Counted from the first letter of the stretch, positions 19,175-27,828 are shown. The stretch is DNA of 64,000 nucleotides from an uncultured Lysobacteraceae bacterium (GCA_937897645.1 CALCNV010000031.1:68296-132295); one strand, 5' to 3'. The notes: a model not told the origin generated them from the sequence alone. Numbers and translations are program-made.

Positions 19175-20164
19175 TCAGGGCAAGGGATATTGTTCGATCC
19201 GCTGCTCGATGGCCCCGAAAATGGGACTTCCATCACGCTTTGTCATTTCAATCCGCACCACATCCCCGAACTTCATGAAGGGAGTGCTGGCCTTGCCGTC
19301 GCGCAGGGTTTCCACCACGCGCTGCTCGGCGAAGCACGACGCGCCCTTGGACGTGTCCTCGTTGGCGATGGTGCCGGAGCCGACGATGGTGCCCGCCGAC
19401 AACGGCCGCGTCTTGGCCGCGTGCGCCACCAGTTGCGAGAAATCGAACTGCATGTCCACGCCCGCTTCCGGCGCGCCGAACCACTCGCCGTTGATATGCG
19501 TCAGCAACGGCAGGTGCAGCTTGTTGTCGCGCCAGGCATCGTCCAGTTCGTCGGGCGTGACGAACACCGGCGACAGCGCCGAACGCGGCTTGGACTGCAG
19601 GAAGCCGAAGCCTTTGGCCAGTTCGCCCGGGATGAGGTTGCGCAGCGATACGTCGTTGACCAGGCCGATGAGCTGGATGTGCGCGGCCGCCTGCGCCGGC
19701 GTAACCGCCATCGGCACGTCGTCGGTGATCACCACGATTTCCGCTTCCAGGTCGATGCCGTAGTCCTCGCTGACCACGCGCACTGCATCGCGCGGGCCGT
19801 AAAAACTGGCGCTGGTGGCCTGGTACATCAGCGGATCGGTGTAGAAGCTTTCCGGTACCTCGGCACCGCGTGCACGGCGCACGCGCTCCACGTGCGGCAG
19901 GTAAGCGCTGCCGTCGACGAACTCATAGGCGCGTGGCAACGGCGCCGCGAGGGCGTTGAAATCCAGGTCGAACACGCCGTCGGCGTCGCCGTGGTTCAAC
20001 GATTCGGACAGTGCGTTCAAGCGCGGGGCCACGTTGGACCAGTCTTCCAGTGCCAACTGCAGGGTCGCCGCAATGCCGGTCGCGCGCACGGCGCGGGCCA
20101 GGTCACGCGAGACCACGACCAGGGTGCCGTCGCGGCCCCCTTCCTTCAACGAACCCAGCTTCAT
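19175..20164 (-). CDS. fahA: Fumarylacetoacetate hydrolase family protein
   Basis: A 329-residue FAH-family enzyme. The metal-binding segment is EDYGIDLEAEIVVITDD, and SLRNLIPGELAKGFGFLQSKP and GSGTIANEDTSKG are family motifs. It cleaves fumarylacetoacetate to fumarate and acetoacetate, the last step of tyrosine catabolism; its operon partner maiA supports this. It is the shorter bacterial form compared with the animal enzyme of about 420 residues. The start ATG 20164 gives the usual MKLGSLK N-terminus. Confidence 0.92.
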   Translation of the reverse strand: MKLGSLKEGGRDGTLVVVSRDLARAVRATGIAATLQLALEDWSNVAPRLNALSESLNHGDADGVFDLDFNALAAPLPRAYEFVDGSAYLPHVERVRRARGAEVPESFYTDPLMYQATSASFYGPRDAVRVVSEDYGIDLEAEIVVITDDVPMAVTPAQAAAHIQLIGLVNDVSLRNLIPGELAKGFGFLQSKPRSALSPVFVTPDELDDAWRDNKLHLPLLTHINGEWFGAPEAGVDMQFDFSQLVAHAAKTRPLSAGTIVGSGTIANEDTSKGASCFAEQRVVETLRDGKASTPFMKFGDVVRIEMTKRDGSPIFGAIEQRIEQYPLP

Positions 20165-20249
20165 TGGAATCTCCCTTACCTGCGCGCCTGCGCCATGGTT
20201 TCAATTGTAACTAAGTTTGTTGGGTCAAGTGATCGAAGGGCAGAGCCTT

Positions 20250-20332
20250 GGACACGGATCAGGACGGATTGAAGCAGAGAAGGCAAAAAAGCTTTTTTTA
20301 CAGATTCGCTTCTATCGGCCCTGATCCGTGCC
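20250..20332. repeat. Inverted repeat, GACACGGATCAGG family
   Basis: GACACGGATCAGG near the left end pairs imperfectly with CCTGATCCGTGCC near 20332. A relative with GGACGCGGATCAAGG and ATCCGTGTCC occurs inside the composite repeat at 23179-23336. The 210-bp gap between fahA and the dioxygenase gene contains little else. Confidence 0.7.
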
Positions 20333-20375
20333 AAAAGCTCTTCCTCTCTTTGGAGAAAACCCGCTGCAAACGGGA

Positions 20376-21113
20376 TCACTCGTCGCCCTGGAATCCGCCC
20401 GCCCGATACGTCAGCACCAAGGTATCCCGGTAACCATAATCCTGCTGGGGTTGGATAGGCGTGGATTCGTGGATCACGCGGGTGTCGTCCAGCAACATCA
20501 GGGTCCACGGTTCGGTCAGGGTGAAGCGCTGGCCGTCGGGGCCGTTGGCCGCGAACACCCGTGTCTCGCCGCCGCTGACCCCATGGCGACCCACCAGCAT
20601 CACCGCCACGAAATCCACGCCGTCGCGGTGCGCGCCTTCGGGCGTGGGCCGGCCGATGCCGTCAGTCGTGTCGATGCGGAACTGGTGTGCTTCCACGAAC
20701 CAGGGTTGTTCTCCACGCACGGCATCGCAGACCGTGCCCAACGCATCCAGCAGTTGCGTCCAGGCTGGCCGGGCGACGGTACCGGCCTGCATCGGCTCGA
20801 ACCAGCGGCGCATGCCGCCGTGCAGGGCGTTGTATTCCTCCGACTGCCAATGCGCGCGATGCGGTGCCTGGGTCGCTGTGCCGTGGTCAACCACGAAACA
20901 GGAATGGCGGCGCTTGCGGTAATTGCCACCGTCCTTGAGGTAGCGGTCGGGCTGCAGGTCGTCCCAGTCGGGCCTGAGTGCCTCGAGGACCTGCAGGTCG
21001 AAACCGCAAAGCTCAGCCACGCTGCCCGGCGCCAGCACGGCATAGCCACGCTCACGCAAGGAGGCCGACAGGTCGGTGGTAGAGGTGAAAGGGGGAGAAA
21101 AACTGGCGACCAT
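20376..21113 (-). CDS. 2OG-Fe(II) dioxygenase-like protein
   Basis: A 245-residue protein resembling the 2OG-Fe dioxygenase family PF10014: RKRRHSCFVVDHG, EAHQFRID and EGAHRDGVDFVAVMLVGRHGVSGGET, with the HRD pair and a later IHESTPI giving the likely metal-binding His-Asp-His set. Related enzymes hydroxylate free amino acids, but no substrate can be assigned here. It is transcribed alone, 211 bp upstream of fahA on the same strand. Confidence 0.8.
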   Translation of the reverse strand: MVASFSPPFTSTTDLSASLRERGYAVLAPGSVAELCGFDLQVLEALRPDWDDLQPDRYLKDGGNYRKRRHSCFVVDHGTATQAPHRAHWQSEEYNALHGGMRRWFEPMQAGTVARPAWTQLLDALGTVCDAVRGEQPWFVEAHQFRIDTTDGIGRPTPEGAHRDGVDFVAVMLVGRHGVSGGETRVFAANGPDGQRFTLTEPWTLMLLDDTRVIHESTPIQPQQDYGYRDTLVLTYRAGGFQGDE

Positions 21114-21341
21114 GGAAAGCCCGTGACATTTACGGCAGGTTCGGATGGATCAATCCCGTTCGTGGCCAGCACCGGATCAAGTCCGGGAAAGGCGCTGTCG
21201 AACCACGTGACTGGCGGGACGACCAACGGTTGTCGATTGTCGCTTGTTTGCGTTCCGCGCGAAAAGCGCGGATTCGCCGACGCCACGCATGGATCCACGG
21301 CGAAGTGCGGATGCCCGTCGGCAAAGCGCCCTGCCAGAAAT

Positions 21342-21370
21342 GCAGAAGCCCGCACGGGGCGGGCTTCTGC
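21342..21370 (-). terminator. Terminator hairpin after tRNA-Gln
   Basis: GCAGAAGCCCGC pairs with GCGGGCTTCTGC around a short loop, 49 bp downstream of the tRNA gene in the minus direction. No long T-run follows. It likely ends the rplM-rpsI-tRNA transcript. The rest of the gap 21114-21341 shows only a small hairpin at 21254-21272. Confidence 0.6.
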
Positions 21371-21418
21371 TGCGAAGGCCAGTACCGGCCCTTGCGATGT
21401 TGCTGTACGACTTTGATA

Positions 21419-21493
21419 TGGCAGCCCCGGAAGGATTCGAACCTCCGAATGCCTGAGTCAGAGTCAGGTGCCTTACCGCTTGGCGACGGGGCT
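21419..21493 (-). tRNA. tRNA-Gln (anticodon CTG)
   Basis: The 75-nt gene reads from AGCCCCG to CGGGGCTGCCA with encoded CCA. The D arm is GCCAAGCGGTAAGGC, the anticodon stem-loop CCTGA-CTCTGAC-TCAGG, and the T loop TTCGAAT, all in cloverleaf order. Loop positions 34-36 are CTG, reading CAG (Gln). It begins 9 bp after rpsI on the same strand. Confidence 0.95.
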
Positions 21494-21502
21494 GTAGTGC
21501 TA

Positions 21503-21895
21503 TTAACGCTTCGAGAACTGGGTGGCGCGACGTGCTTTGTGCAGGCCGACCTTCTTGCGCTCGACTTCGCGCGCATCGCGAGTCATGAAACCGGCCTTGC
21601 GCAGTTCGCTCTTCAGCGTTTCATCGTATTCCACCAGCGCGCGGGCGATGCCCAAGCGGATGGCGCCGGCCTGGCCGGTGGTGCCGCCGCCGATGGCGGT
21701 GACCTTGATGTCGAAGGTTTCGGTGTTCTTGGTCAGCTCCAGCGGCTGGCGCACGATCATGCGGCCGGTTTCGCGGCCGAAGAACTCGTCCAGCGGACGA
21801 CCATTGACGGTGATGTTGCCGGTGCCCTTGCGCAGGAACACGCGGGCGGTGGAGGACTTGCGACGGCCAGTGCCGTAATTCTGGGTAATTGCCAT
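21503..21895 (-). CDS. rpsI: 30S ribosomal protein S9
   Basis: A 130-residue S9 protein of normal length, with YGTGRRKSSTARVFL at the start, GTGNITVNGRPLDEFF, and the Arg/Lys-rich tail ending FSKR that reaches toward the P-site tRNA. It lies 2 bp after rplM, the usual L13-S9 operon. Confidence 0.98.
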   Translation of the reverse strand: MAITQNYGTGRRKSSTARVFLRKGTGNITVNGRPLDEFFGRETGRMIVRQPLELTKNTETFDIKVTAIGGGTTGQAGAIRLGIARALVEYDETLKSELRKAGFMTRDAREVERKKVGLHKARRATQFSKR

Positions 21896-21897
21896 GA

Positions 21898-22326
21898 TCA
21901 GATATCCAGGACTTGCGGCTGCTGGGCGGCGTGCGGGTGGTTGGGGCCTGCGTAGACCTTGAGCTTGCGGTACATCTCGCGGCCCAGGGTGTTCTTCGGC
22001 AGCATGCCCTTGACGGCGATCTCGATCACGCGCTCGGGGTGACGCTCCAGCGCTTGCGCCAGGGTCTCGGTCTTCAGGTTGCCGATGTAGCCGGTGAAGC
22101 GGTGGTACTTCTTGTCGGCCAGCTTGTTGCCGGTCACGTGGATCTTCTCGGCATTGATCACCACCAGGTAATCGCCGGTATCAACGTGCGGGGTGTAGAC
22201 GGGCTTGTGCTTGCCGCGGAGGCGGCGGGCCAGCTCGGTGGACAGGCGACCCAGGGTCTTGCCTGCGGCGTCGACGACGTACCAGTCACGCTGGACGGTC
22301 TCGGACTTGGCGCTAAACGTATTCAT
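21898..22326 (-). CDS. rplM: 50S ribosomal protein L13
   Basis: A 142-residue L13. DWYVVDAAGKTLGRLST, HVDTGDYLVVINAEKI and MLPKNTLGREMYRKLKVY are family signatures. ATG 22326 gives the standard length; the open frame continues upstream only by chance. It is the first gene of the operon with rpsI and tRNA-Gln. Confidence 0.98.
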   Translation of the reverse strand: MNTFSAKSETVQRDWYVVDAAGKTLGRLSTELARRLRGKHKPVYTPHVDTGDYLVVINAEKIHVTGNKLADKKYHRFTGYIGNLKTETLAQALERHPERVIEIAVKGMLPKNTLGREMYRKLKVYAGPNHPHAAQQPQVLDI

Positions 22327-22528
22327 GAAGGAGCTCGATGTTGTTTGGTCGGGCGGATTGCGCCGGGAAATCCCGTGCGGAACTTTGCCACGCGTTGTAA
22401 GGGTGGAACGAAAGAGGCGGGATTGTACGTACCGGCGTGCTGCATTGCAAGCAAACCCGAGGCCCCGACAGGAGGGCAAGGGCGCCCGGCCGGCAGACTC
22501 CGAGCCCGGCACCCGGCACAATACCGCC

Positions 22529-23170
22529 ATGATCTCCCGCGCCCTCTCCCCCCTCGACCGCCTGCTGGTCGATGCCCAGAATGCCTTGTCCACCCTGGCC
22601 GGCAAGCCCCTCGCCCGCCGCCCCAATCCGGCCGGCAGTACGCCGGACGTGGAACTGGACCCCGCCGAGCGCCGCCACGCGGCCGGGCTGATGCGCATCA
22701 ACCACGTCGGCGAAATCTGCGCCCAAGGGCTCTATTACGGCCAGGCCGCCGTGGCACGTGACCCGCAGACCCGCGAACACCTGCTGGAAGCCGCCCAAGA
22801 GGAGACCGACCACCTGGCCTGGTGCGGTGAACGCCTGGACGAGCTGGGCAGTCGCCCCAGTCTGTTCAACCCGCTCTGGTACGCCGGCAGCTATTCGCTG
22901 GGCGTGCTGGCCGGGCTACGCGGCGACGGCTGGAACCTGGGCTTCGTGGTGGAAACCGAACACCAGGTCGAAGCCCACCTGGACGAACACCTGCAGACCC
23001 TGCCCGAAGCCGACCTGCGCAGTCGCGAAATCATCAAGGTGATGAAAGCCGATGAAGCCCGCCATGCCGACCACGCCGAACAGGCCGGCGCGAAGGTCCT
23101 GCCACAGCCAATCCCGCAACTGATGACCTCTGCCTCCAACCTGATGAAGGCCGTGGCTTACCGCCTTTGA
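22529..23170 (+). CDS. coq7: 3-demethoxyubiquinol 3-hydroxylase
   Basis: A 213-residue Coq7-type di-iron hydroxylase. The carboxylate/histidine ligands appear in LMRINHVGEICAQGLYYG, AAQEETDHLAWC, ETEHQVEAHL and KADEARHADHA. It performs the penultimate step of ubiquinone synthesis at the inner membrane. ATG 22529 is used; the frame is open far upstream over rplM but without meaning. Divergent from rplM with about 200 bp between the starts. Confidence 0.95.
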   Translation: MISRALSPLDRLLVDAQNALSTLAGKPLARRPNPAGSTPDVELDPAERRHAAGLMRINHVGEICAQGLYYGQAAVARDPQTREHLLEAAQEETDHLAWCGERLDELGSRPSLFNPLWYAGSYSLGVLAGLRGDGWNLGFVVETEHQVEAHLDEHLQTLPEADLRSREIIKVMKADEARHADHAEQAGAKVLPQPIPQLMTSASNLMKAVAYRL

Positions 23171-23178
23171 AAGGTCGC

Positions 23179-23336
23179 GTAGGAGCGACGTGAGTCGCGA
23201 CTGAAACCCGGATCGTTGGACGCGGATCAAGGCCGATAACGGCGGAACAAGAAACGCTTGATCAAATTTCATCCGCATCGATCCGTGTCCTGCACGCTTT
23301 TGAATTTCACAGTCGCGACTTACGTCGCGCTCCTAC
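23179..23336. repeat. Composite palindrome: GTAGGAGCGACG outer arms, GGATC inner arms
   Basis: GTAGGAGCGACGTGAGTCGC at the left end pairs with the complementary run ending GCTCCTAC at 23336. Nested within is a second inverted repeat (GGACGCGGATCAAGG with ATCCGTGTCC), a relative of 20250-20332. It separates the convergent coq7 and sugE genes. Confidence 0.8.
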
Positions 23337-23345
23337 GCGCGCACC

Positions 23346-23666
23346 TCACGCCGGCGAAAACAGCTTCAGACCGATCACGCCCGCGACGATCAGCGCGATA
23401 CAGCCCAGTCGCGCCGGCGAAGCGCTTTCCGAGAACAGCACCACGCCCAGCGTCGCCACGCCCACTGCACCAATGCCTGTCCACACGGCATAGGCGGTGC
23501 CTACGGGAATCGTGCGCAGGGCCTGGGTCAGCAGCCACAGGCTGATGCCAGCCGCGACGATGGTGCCCACGCTGGGCCACAACCGGGTGAAGCCTTCGGT
23601 GTACTTCAGGCCGATGGCGAAGCCGATCTCGAAGATCCCGGCGAGCAACAAATAAATCCAGGGCAT
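23346..23666 (-). CDS. gdx: SMR transporter, guanidinium exporter (SugE/Gdx type)
   Basis: A 106-residue, four-helix small multidrug resistance protein. FEIGFAIGLKYTEGFTRLWPS is characteristic of the SugE/Gdx branch, with the proton/substrate Glu in helix 1, and WLLTQALRTIPVGTAYAVW in helix 3. Gdx exports guanidinium in exchange for protons. ATG 23666 follows a GGAGGAG site. The leader carries two ACGR-loop hairpins of the guanidine-II riboswitch and an overlapping terminator, which independently supports this substrate. Confidence 0.92.
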   Translation of the reverse strand: MPWIYLLLAGIFEIGFAIGLKYTEGFTRLWPSVGTIVAAGISLWLLTQALRTIPVGTAYAVWTGIGAVGVATLGVVLFSESASPARLGCIALIVAGVIGLKLFSPA

Positions 23667-23698
23667 GGTGTTCTCCTCCACTGCAGGTGCATGAAACG

Positions 23699-23729
23699 AA
23701 AAACGGCCCGGGGCTTGCGCCACGGACCG
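23699..23729 (-). terminator. Riboswitch-controlled intrinsic terminator before gdx
   Basis: On the minus strand CGGTCCGTGGC, a GCAA loop and GCCCCGGGCCG form a hairpin followed at once by TTTTT. Its 5' arm reuses the CGGTC that closes the second ACGR hairpin, so the two structures cannot coexist. Ligand-stabilised hairpin 2 would therefore permit read-through into gdx. Confidence 0.75.
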
Positions 23730-23782
23730 CCGTCGGTCGTTGGGTTCGCAAGCCAGCAGCGCCTGCGTGCGGGTCGTCCCGC
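23725..23782 (-). ncRNA. Guanidine-II riboswitch (mini-ykkC)
   Basis: Two perfect hairpins lie in the gdx leader: GCGGG-ACGA-CCCGC (23769-23782) and GACCG-ACGG-CGGTC (23725-23738), 30 bases apart. Paired stem-loops with ACGR tetraloops define the guanidine-II riboswitch, in which each loop binds one guanidinium. Location, strand and the SMR gene downstream all agree. A further small hairpin at 23799-23813 precedes them. Confidence 0.88.
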
Positions 23783-23841
23783 GTTTTCTTCCAAGGCTGC
23801 AGGATAGTCCTGCAAACCTTGATCAGGTGTAACCCGATCGC

Positions 23842-24636
23842 TTACTCGACCAGGTTGCGCCCGTGGAACAGCTCTTCGATCTCGCGCTTCAGCAGCGCCT
23901 CGATCTTCATGCGCTCCTTGAACGACAGATTCTTGGCCTTTTCCTCGAACAGGTACTGGTCCAGGTCGAAATCCTTCAGGTGCATCTTGGTGTGGAAGAT
24001 GTTTTCCTGGTAGACGTTGACGTCGAACATCTCGTAGCGCGACTTGATGTTCTTGGCCAGGAAGTCCTGGATCGTATTGATCTTGTGGTCAATGTAGTGC
24101 TTCTTGCCCTTCACGTCGCGGGTGAAGCCACGCACGCGGTAGTCGGTCACCACGATGTCGGATTCGAAGCTTTCGATCAGGTAGTTCAGCGCCTTCAGCG
24201 GCGAGATCACGCCACACGTCGCCACGTCGATATCCGCACGGAAGGTGGCGATGCCGTGCTGCGGATGCGTTTCCGGATACGTATGGACGGTGATGTGGCT
24301 CTTGTCCATGTGCGCGACCACGGCGTCGGAAATGATTTCCTTGCCGGCCAGCTTCTTGTCGATCACCGGCTCTTCGGAGATCAGGATCGTCACCGAGGCA
24401 CCCTGCGGGTCGTAGTCCTGGCGGGCCACGTTGAGGATGTTGGCGCCGATGATCTCGGCCACGTCGGTCAGGATCTGGGTCAGGCGGTCGGCGTTGTATT
24501 CCTCATCGATGTACTCGATGTAGCGCTGCCGCTCTTCTTCCGAGACCGCGTAGCAGACGTCGTAGATGTTGAAACTCAAGGCCTTGGTCAGGTTGTTGAA
24601 GCCCTGGAGCCTGAGGCGCGGAAGCGGTTTGACCAC
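23842..24636 (-). CDS. speD: S-adenosylmethionine decarboxylase proenzyme, SpeD type
   Basis: A 264-residue SpeD of the normal gammaproteobacterial length. The self-cleavage site is Lys112-Ser113 in MDKSHITVHTYPE, producing the pyruvoyl cofactor. The enzyme makes decarboxylated SAM for spermidine synthesis. GTG 24636 is preferred because the residues that follow (KPLPRLRLQGFNNLTKAL) are the family N-terminus; an open frame upstream has none. It is divergent from clp with 162 bp between the starts. Confidence 0.95.
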   Translation of the reverse strand: MVKPLPRLRLQGFNNLTKALSFNIYDVCYAVSEEERQRYIEYIDEEYNADRLTQILTDVAEIIGANILNVARQDYDPQGASVTILISEEPVIDKKLAGKEIISDAVVAHMDKSHITVHTYPETHPQHGIATFRADIDVATCGVISPLKALNYLIESFESDIVVTDYRVRGFTRDVKGKKHYIDHKINTIQDFLAKNIKSRYEMFDVNVYQENIFHTKMHLKDFDLDQYLFEEKAKNLSFKERMKIEALLKREIEELFHGRNLVE

Positions 24637-24798
24637 GGCGGTGAACCCTATGGGGGAAGCAGCAAGGGGCGCGATTATGCGGCAAATGCGATGACAGCGG
24701 AATGTCCTTCTGGACGGCATCTGGAAGGAGTTGGCCGATGTTTGCCGTTGCGCACGTATTCAGACTAAGCTTGCCGGACTAACCACTCAAAATCCCCC

Positions 24799-25485
24799 AT
24801 GAGCCTTGGTACCCCGATCTCCAATCCCGCGCGCATCGCCGCCAGCCCGCTGACGCCCGACGCCGCGACCATCGAACGCTTCCTGGCCCACTGCCACCGC
24901 CGCCGCTACCCGGCGCGCGCGGACGTGTTCCGACCCGGCGACCCGGCCGGCACCCTGTATTACGTGGTCAGTGGCTCGGTCAGCATCATCACCGAGGAAG
25001 AAGACGACCGCGAGCTGGTCCTGGGCTATTTCGGCACCGGCGAATTCGTGGGGGAAATGGGTCTGTTCATCGAATCCGACCGCCGCGAAGTGATCCTGCG
25101 CACCCGCACCCAGTGCGAATTGGCCGAGATCAGCTACGAGCGCCTGCACCAGCTGTTCACCGGCACGTTGGTGGCGGATGCGCCGCGCCTGCTGTACTCG
25201 ATCGGCTCCCAGCTGTCGCGCCGCCTGCTGGACACCAGCCGCAAGGCCAGCCGCCTGGCCTTCCTGGACGTGACCGACCGCATCGTGCGCACCCTGCACG
25301 ACCTGGCCCGCGAGCCGGAAGCCATGAGCCATCCGCAGGGCACCCAACTTCGAGTTTCGCGCCAGGAGCTGGCCCGGCTGGTCGGTTGCTCGCGCGAGAT
25401 GGCCGGCCGCGTACTCAAGAAGCAGCAGGCCGACGGTGTGCTGCACGCCCGTGGCAAGACGGTGGTGCTGTTCGGCACGCGCTGA
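24799..25485 (+). CDS. clp: Clp, CRP/FNR-type global regulator
   Basis: A 228-residue CRP-family regulator: cyclic-nucleotide-binding domain (LYYVVSGSVSII, GEFVGEMGLF), the dimerisation helix, and a helix-turn-helix with RQELARLVGCSREMAGRVLK. In xanthomonads this protein controls virulence and exopolysaccharide genes and binds c-di-GMP, which releases it from DNA. The residue equivalent to the cAMP-contacting Ser83 of E. coli CRP is Glu (E97, in DRREVIL), as in Xanthomonas Clp, where this Glu is needed for c-di-GMP response. A terminator follows immediately. Confidence 0.93.
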   Translation: MSLGTPISNPARIAASPLTPDAATIERFLAHCHRRRYPARADVFRPGDPAGTLYYVVSGSVSIITEEEDDRELVLGYFGTGEFVGEMGLFIESDRREVILRTRTQCELAEISYERLHQLFTGTLVADAPRLLYSIGSQLSRRLLDTSRKASRLAFLDVTDRIVRTLHDLAREPEAMSHPQGTQLRVSRQELARLVGCSREMAGRVLKKQQADGVLHARGKTVVLFGTR

Positions 25486-25510
25486 GTCCGGGATTCTGGA
25501 ATTGGAAAAG

Positions 25511-25533
25511 GCGGGCTTCGGCCCGCTTTTTCT
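25511..25533 (+). terminator. Intrinsic terminator of clp
   Basis: GCGGGC-TTCG-GCCCGC followed by TTTTTCTTT, 25 bp after the clp stop. It is a perfect stem with a UUCG loop. Confidence 0.9.
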
Positions 25534-25594
25534 TTGGCTGACGAAACCACCCGGCAACGCTACCCTTTGGCAACCACCATTCCGAGGTCCACGT

Positions 25595-25972
25595 ATGCAA
25601 TGTCCGAAGTGCTCGAACGAAATGTCCGAAGTGCCAAATCTTCCGGCCAAGGCCTCACGTTGCACCCACTGCAACGGCGTGTGGCTTGAAATGCTGGCTG
25701 AGCTACAACTGGCTCCTTTCGTCGCGCAAATCGATACCGGCAGCGTTGAACAAGGCCGGGAATACAACCGCGTCGATCGCATCCACTGCCCGGCATGCCC
25801 CGGAGAGCAGGACCTCATCCGCATGGTCGATCCACAGCAGCCGCACCTCTGGTTCGAGAGCTGCCAAAGCTGCTTCGGTCGTTTCTATGACGCTGGCGAG
25901 TTCACGGACCTGACCGAACACAGTTTCATCGAGTGGTTCAACGACCTGGATGCACCGGCCCGACCGCTCTAG
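25595..25972 (+). CDS. Zinc-ribbon (TFIIB-type) protein
   Basis: A 125-residue protein with two CxxC-type pairs at the N-terminus (MQCPKCSNEM and RCTHCNGVWLE), characteristic of the zf-TFIIB group, and a second Cys set further on (IHCPACPG and FESCQSCFGRFYDAGEF). The 'GVWLE' and 'GRFYDAGEF' segments look like two copies of the same zinc module. It likely binds two zinc ions; the partner or function is not known. ATG 25595 follows the clp terminator, so it has its own promoter. Confidence 0.75.
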   Translation: MQCPKCSNEMSEVPNLPAKASRCTHCNGVWLEMLAELQLAPFVAQIDTGSVEQGREYNRVDRIHCPACPGEQDLIRMVDPQQPHLWFESCQSCFGRFYDAGEFTDLTEHSFIEWFNDLDAPARPL

Positions 25973-26014
25973 GCCGGACATCGGGCAGATCCCTGGAGTG
26001 GGCCTTGGCCCACC

Positions 26015-26743
26015 CTACGCGACCGGATCGCCTGCCCTGCTCTTGCAACCCCAGTTGAGGATCGGCGTGCCGGGCGGCAGCACGCGACGGAACATCTCCA
26101 CGCGCTTGGCCTTGGGATTCACCACGACCGGCGCGCGCGCCGCCAGCAGCAAGGGCAAATCCGCGCTGCTGTCGGAATAGGCGATGGCGATCTCGCCATA
26201 GCCACGCTCCTTCAACATCGTCACCTTTTCCTCGTTGTGGCAATGCCGGCGCGCGCCCATGGCGCCGAAGCGCGGGCCGACGGTCGTGCCGATCACTGGC
26301 ACGTCCTGGTGGGTGACGAAAGCGAGGATGGCGCGCGCCAGTTCCGGCGGCGCGCCGGTGGCAATCACCACGCGATCACCGGCAGCGCGGTGTCCGCGCA
26401 GCACGTCCAGCGCGATTGGCAGCAGGCGCTGGCGGATTTCATCCTGGTGCGTGGCCACGTACAGGTCCAGCATGGAATCGAAACTGCGTCGACCGTGCAG
26501 GCCGAAGGTACCGATCCACACGTAGCCGGTGATGCCGCGACGGCGCGACGGCAGGAATGCCACCATCGGCCCCAGCACGGGCGTCGCCACCAGCGCCACC
26601 AGCATGCGCAGCGGATTGCGCTTCAGCAGCCACTTCAACACGTGGCCGAAGGAATCGCCGTCGTACAGCGTGTGGTCGAAATCGAAGACGACCGCCGGCG
26701 CTTCGGCGCGCGGCGTCGGGTAAGGCTGCGTGGCTTCACTCAT
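26015..26743 (-). CDS. HAD-superfamily hydrolase, subfamily IB
   Basis: A 242-residue phosphatase-like protein. FDFDHTLYDGDSFGH carries the nucleophile aspartate motif DxDxT, VIATGAPPELARAIL motif II, and AIAYSDSSADLPLLLAAR the acidic motif; VNPKAKRVE resembles the phosphoserine-phosphatase-like end. It has a membrane-like stretch (LVALVATPVLGPMVAFL), as in many IB members. ATG 26743 overlaps the trpC stop by 8 bp, so it is the last gene of the trpC transcript. The substrate is unknown. Confidence 0.82.
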   Translation of the reverse strand: MSEATQPYPTPRAEAPAVVFDFDHTLYDGDSFGHVLKWLLKRNPLRMLVALVATPVLGPMVAFLPSRRRGITGYVWIGTFGLHGRRSFDSMLDLYVATHQDEIRQRLLPIALDVLRGHRAAGDRVVIATGAPPELARAILAFVTHQDVPVIGTTVGPRFGAMGARRHCHNEEKVTMLKERGYGEIAIAYSDSSADLPLLLAARAPVVVNPKAKRVEMFRRVLPPGTPILNWGCKSRAGDPVA

Positions 26744-27533
26744 ACGGGAAGAATAACTGACGCAGCGCATCGCCCGGCTCGTCGGCGCGCATGAAAGTTT
26801 CACCGACCAGGAAGGCGTTGACGCCAGCCTCGCGCATCGTGGCGACATCCTGCGCCACCACGATGCCGCTCTCGGTGACCAGCAGGCGATCCCTCGGCAC
26901 CGCGTCCTTCATCGCCAGCGTGTTCTCCAGCGACACTTCGAAGGTGCGCAGGTTGCGGTTGTTGATGCCGATCAGCGGCACAGGCACCTGCAGTGCGCGC
27001 TCCAGTTCGTCGATGTCGTGCACTTCCACCAGCACGTCCATGTCCAGTTGCATGGCAAGGCCGGACAGTTCGACCAGTTGGGTGTCGTCCAGCGCCGCCA
27101 CGATCAGCAGGATGCAGTCCGCGCCCAGCACGCGCGCTTCGTACACCTGGTAGGGGTCGACGGTGAAGTCCTTGCGCAGCACCGGCAAGGTGCAGGCCTC
27201 GCGCGCCTGCTGCAGGTAGGCATCCGCACCCTGGAAGAAATCCACGTCAGTCAACACCGACAGGCAGGCCGCGCCACCGAATTCGTAGCTCATCGCGATT
27301 TCCGCCGGACGGAAATCCGGGCGGATCACGCCCTTGGACGGGCTGGCCTTCTTGATTTCGGCAATCACCGCCGCATCACCGGTTGCGATGCGTTCGACCA
27401 GGGCATCGGCGAAGCCGCGCACGGGCGATGCATCGCCGATGCGGGCGATGAGCTCCGCCAACGGCACGCGCGCGCTGCGCTCGGCAATTTCTTCGGCCTT
27501 GCGGGCCAGGATGGTGTTGAGGATGTCGCTCAT
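26736..27533 (-). CDS. trpC: Indole-3-glycerol phosphate synthase
   Basis: A 265-residue TIM-barrel enzyme. AVIAEIKKASPSKGVI is the signature with the catalytic lysine, LPVLRKDFTVDPYQVYEARVL and LIGINNRNLRTFEV are further conserved strands. It makes indole-3-glycerol phosphate in tryptophan synthesis. It is downstream of trpD on the same strand, separated by 367 bp of repeat DNA, and overlaps the HAD gene. Confidence 0.96.
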   Translation of the reverse strand: MSDILNTILARKAEEIAERSARVPLAELIARIGDASPVRGFADALVERIATGDAAVIAEIKKASPSKGVIRPDFRPAEIAMSYEFGGAACLSVLTDVDFFQGADAYLQQAREACTLPVLRKDFTVDPYQVYEARVLGADCILLIVAALDDTQLVELSGLAMQLDMDVLVEVHDIDELERALQVPVPLIGINNRNLRTFEVSLENTLAMKDAVPRDRLLVTESGIVVAQDVATMREAGVNAFLVGETFMRADEPGDALRQLFFPYE

Positions 27534-27550
27534 TCAATGTCCAGTAGTAA

Positions 27551-27673
27551 GCCCCTCCCCTTGCGAAGCAGGGGGAGGTTGGGAGGGGGTTGCTCTTGGC
27601 GCAATGGCTGGGCCGCCCAAGCGAGATCAAAAGCACCCCTCCCCAACCCTCCCCTGCTACGCAAGGGAGGGGG
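27551..27673. repeat. Inverted repeat, CCCTCCCTTGCG family
   Basis: Left arm CCCCTCCCCTTGCGAAGCAG (27552 on) pairs with the right arm that ends GCAAGGGAGGGGGC. A half copy lies at 40440-40480. It occupies the trpD-trpC gap together with 27829-27895. Confidence 0.8.
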
Positions 27674-27828
27674 CACATTATCGCCTTGCCAGCAGCATGC
27701 GTGATGCATTCTGATCCGCGATCTCCGAGCCGTCACACCAGCCATTCGGCTGTTGAGGGCCTCGCCAAGGCGGAAATGCTTTTAAACAGCGAAGCTGGTC
27801 AACCCAAGCACTTTGGCTTTCAATCTTT

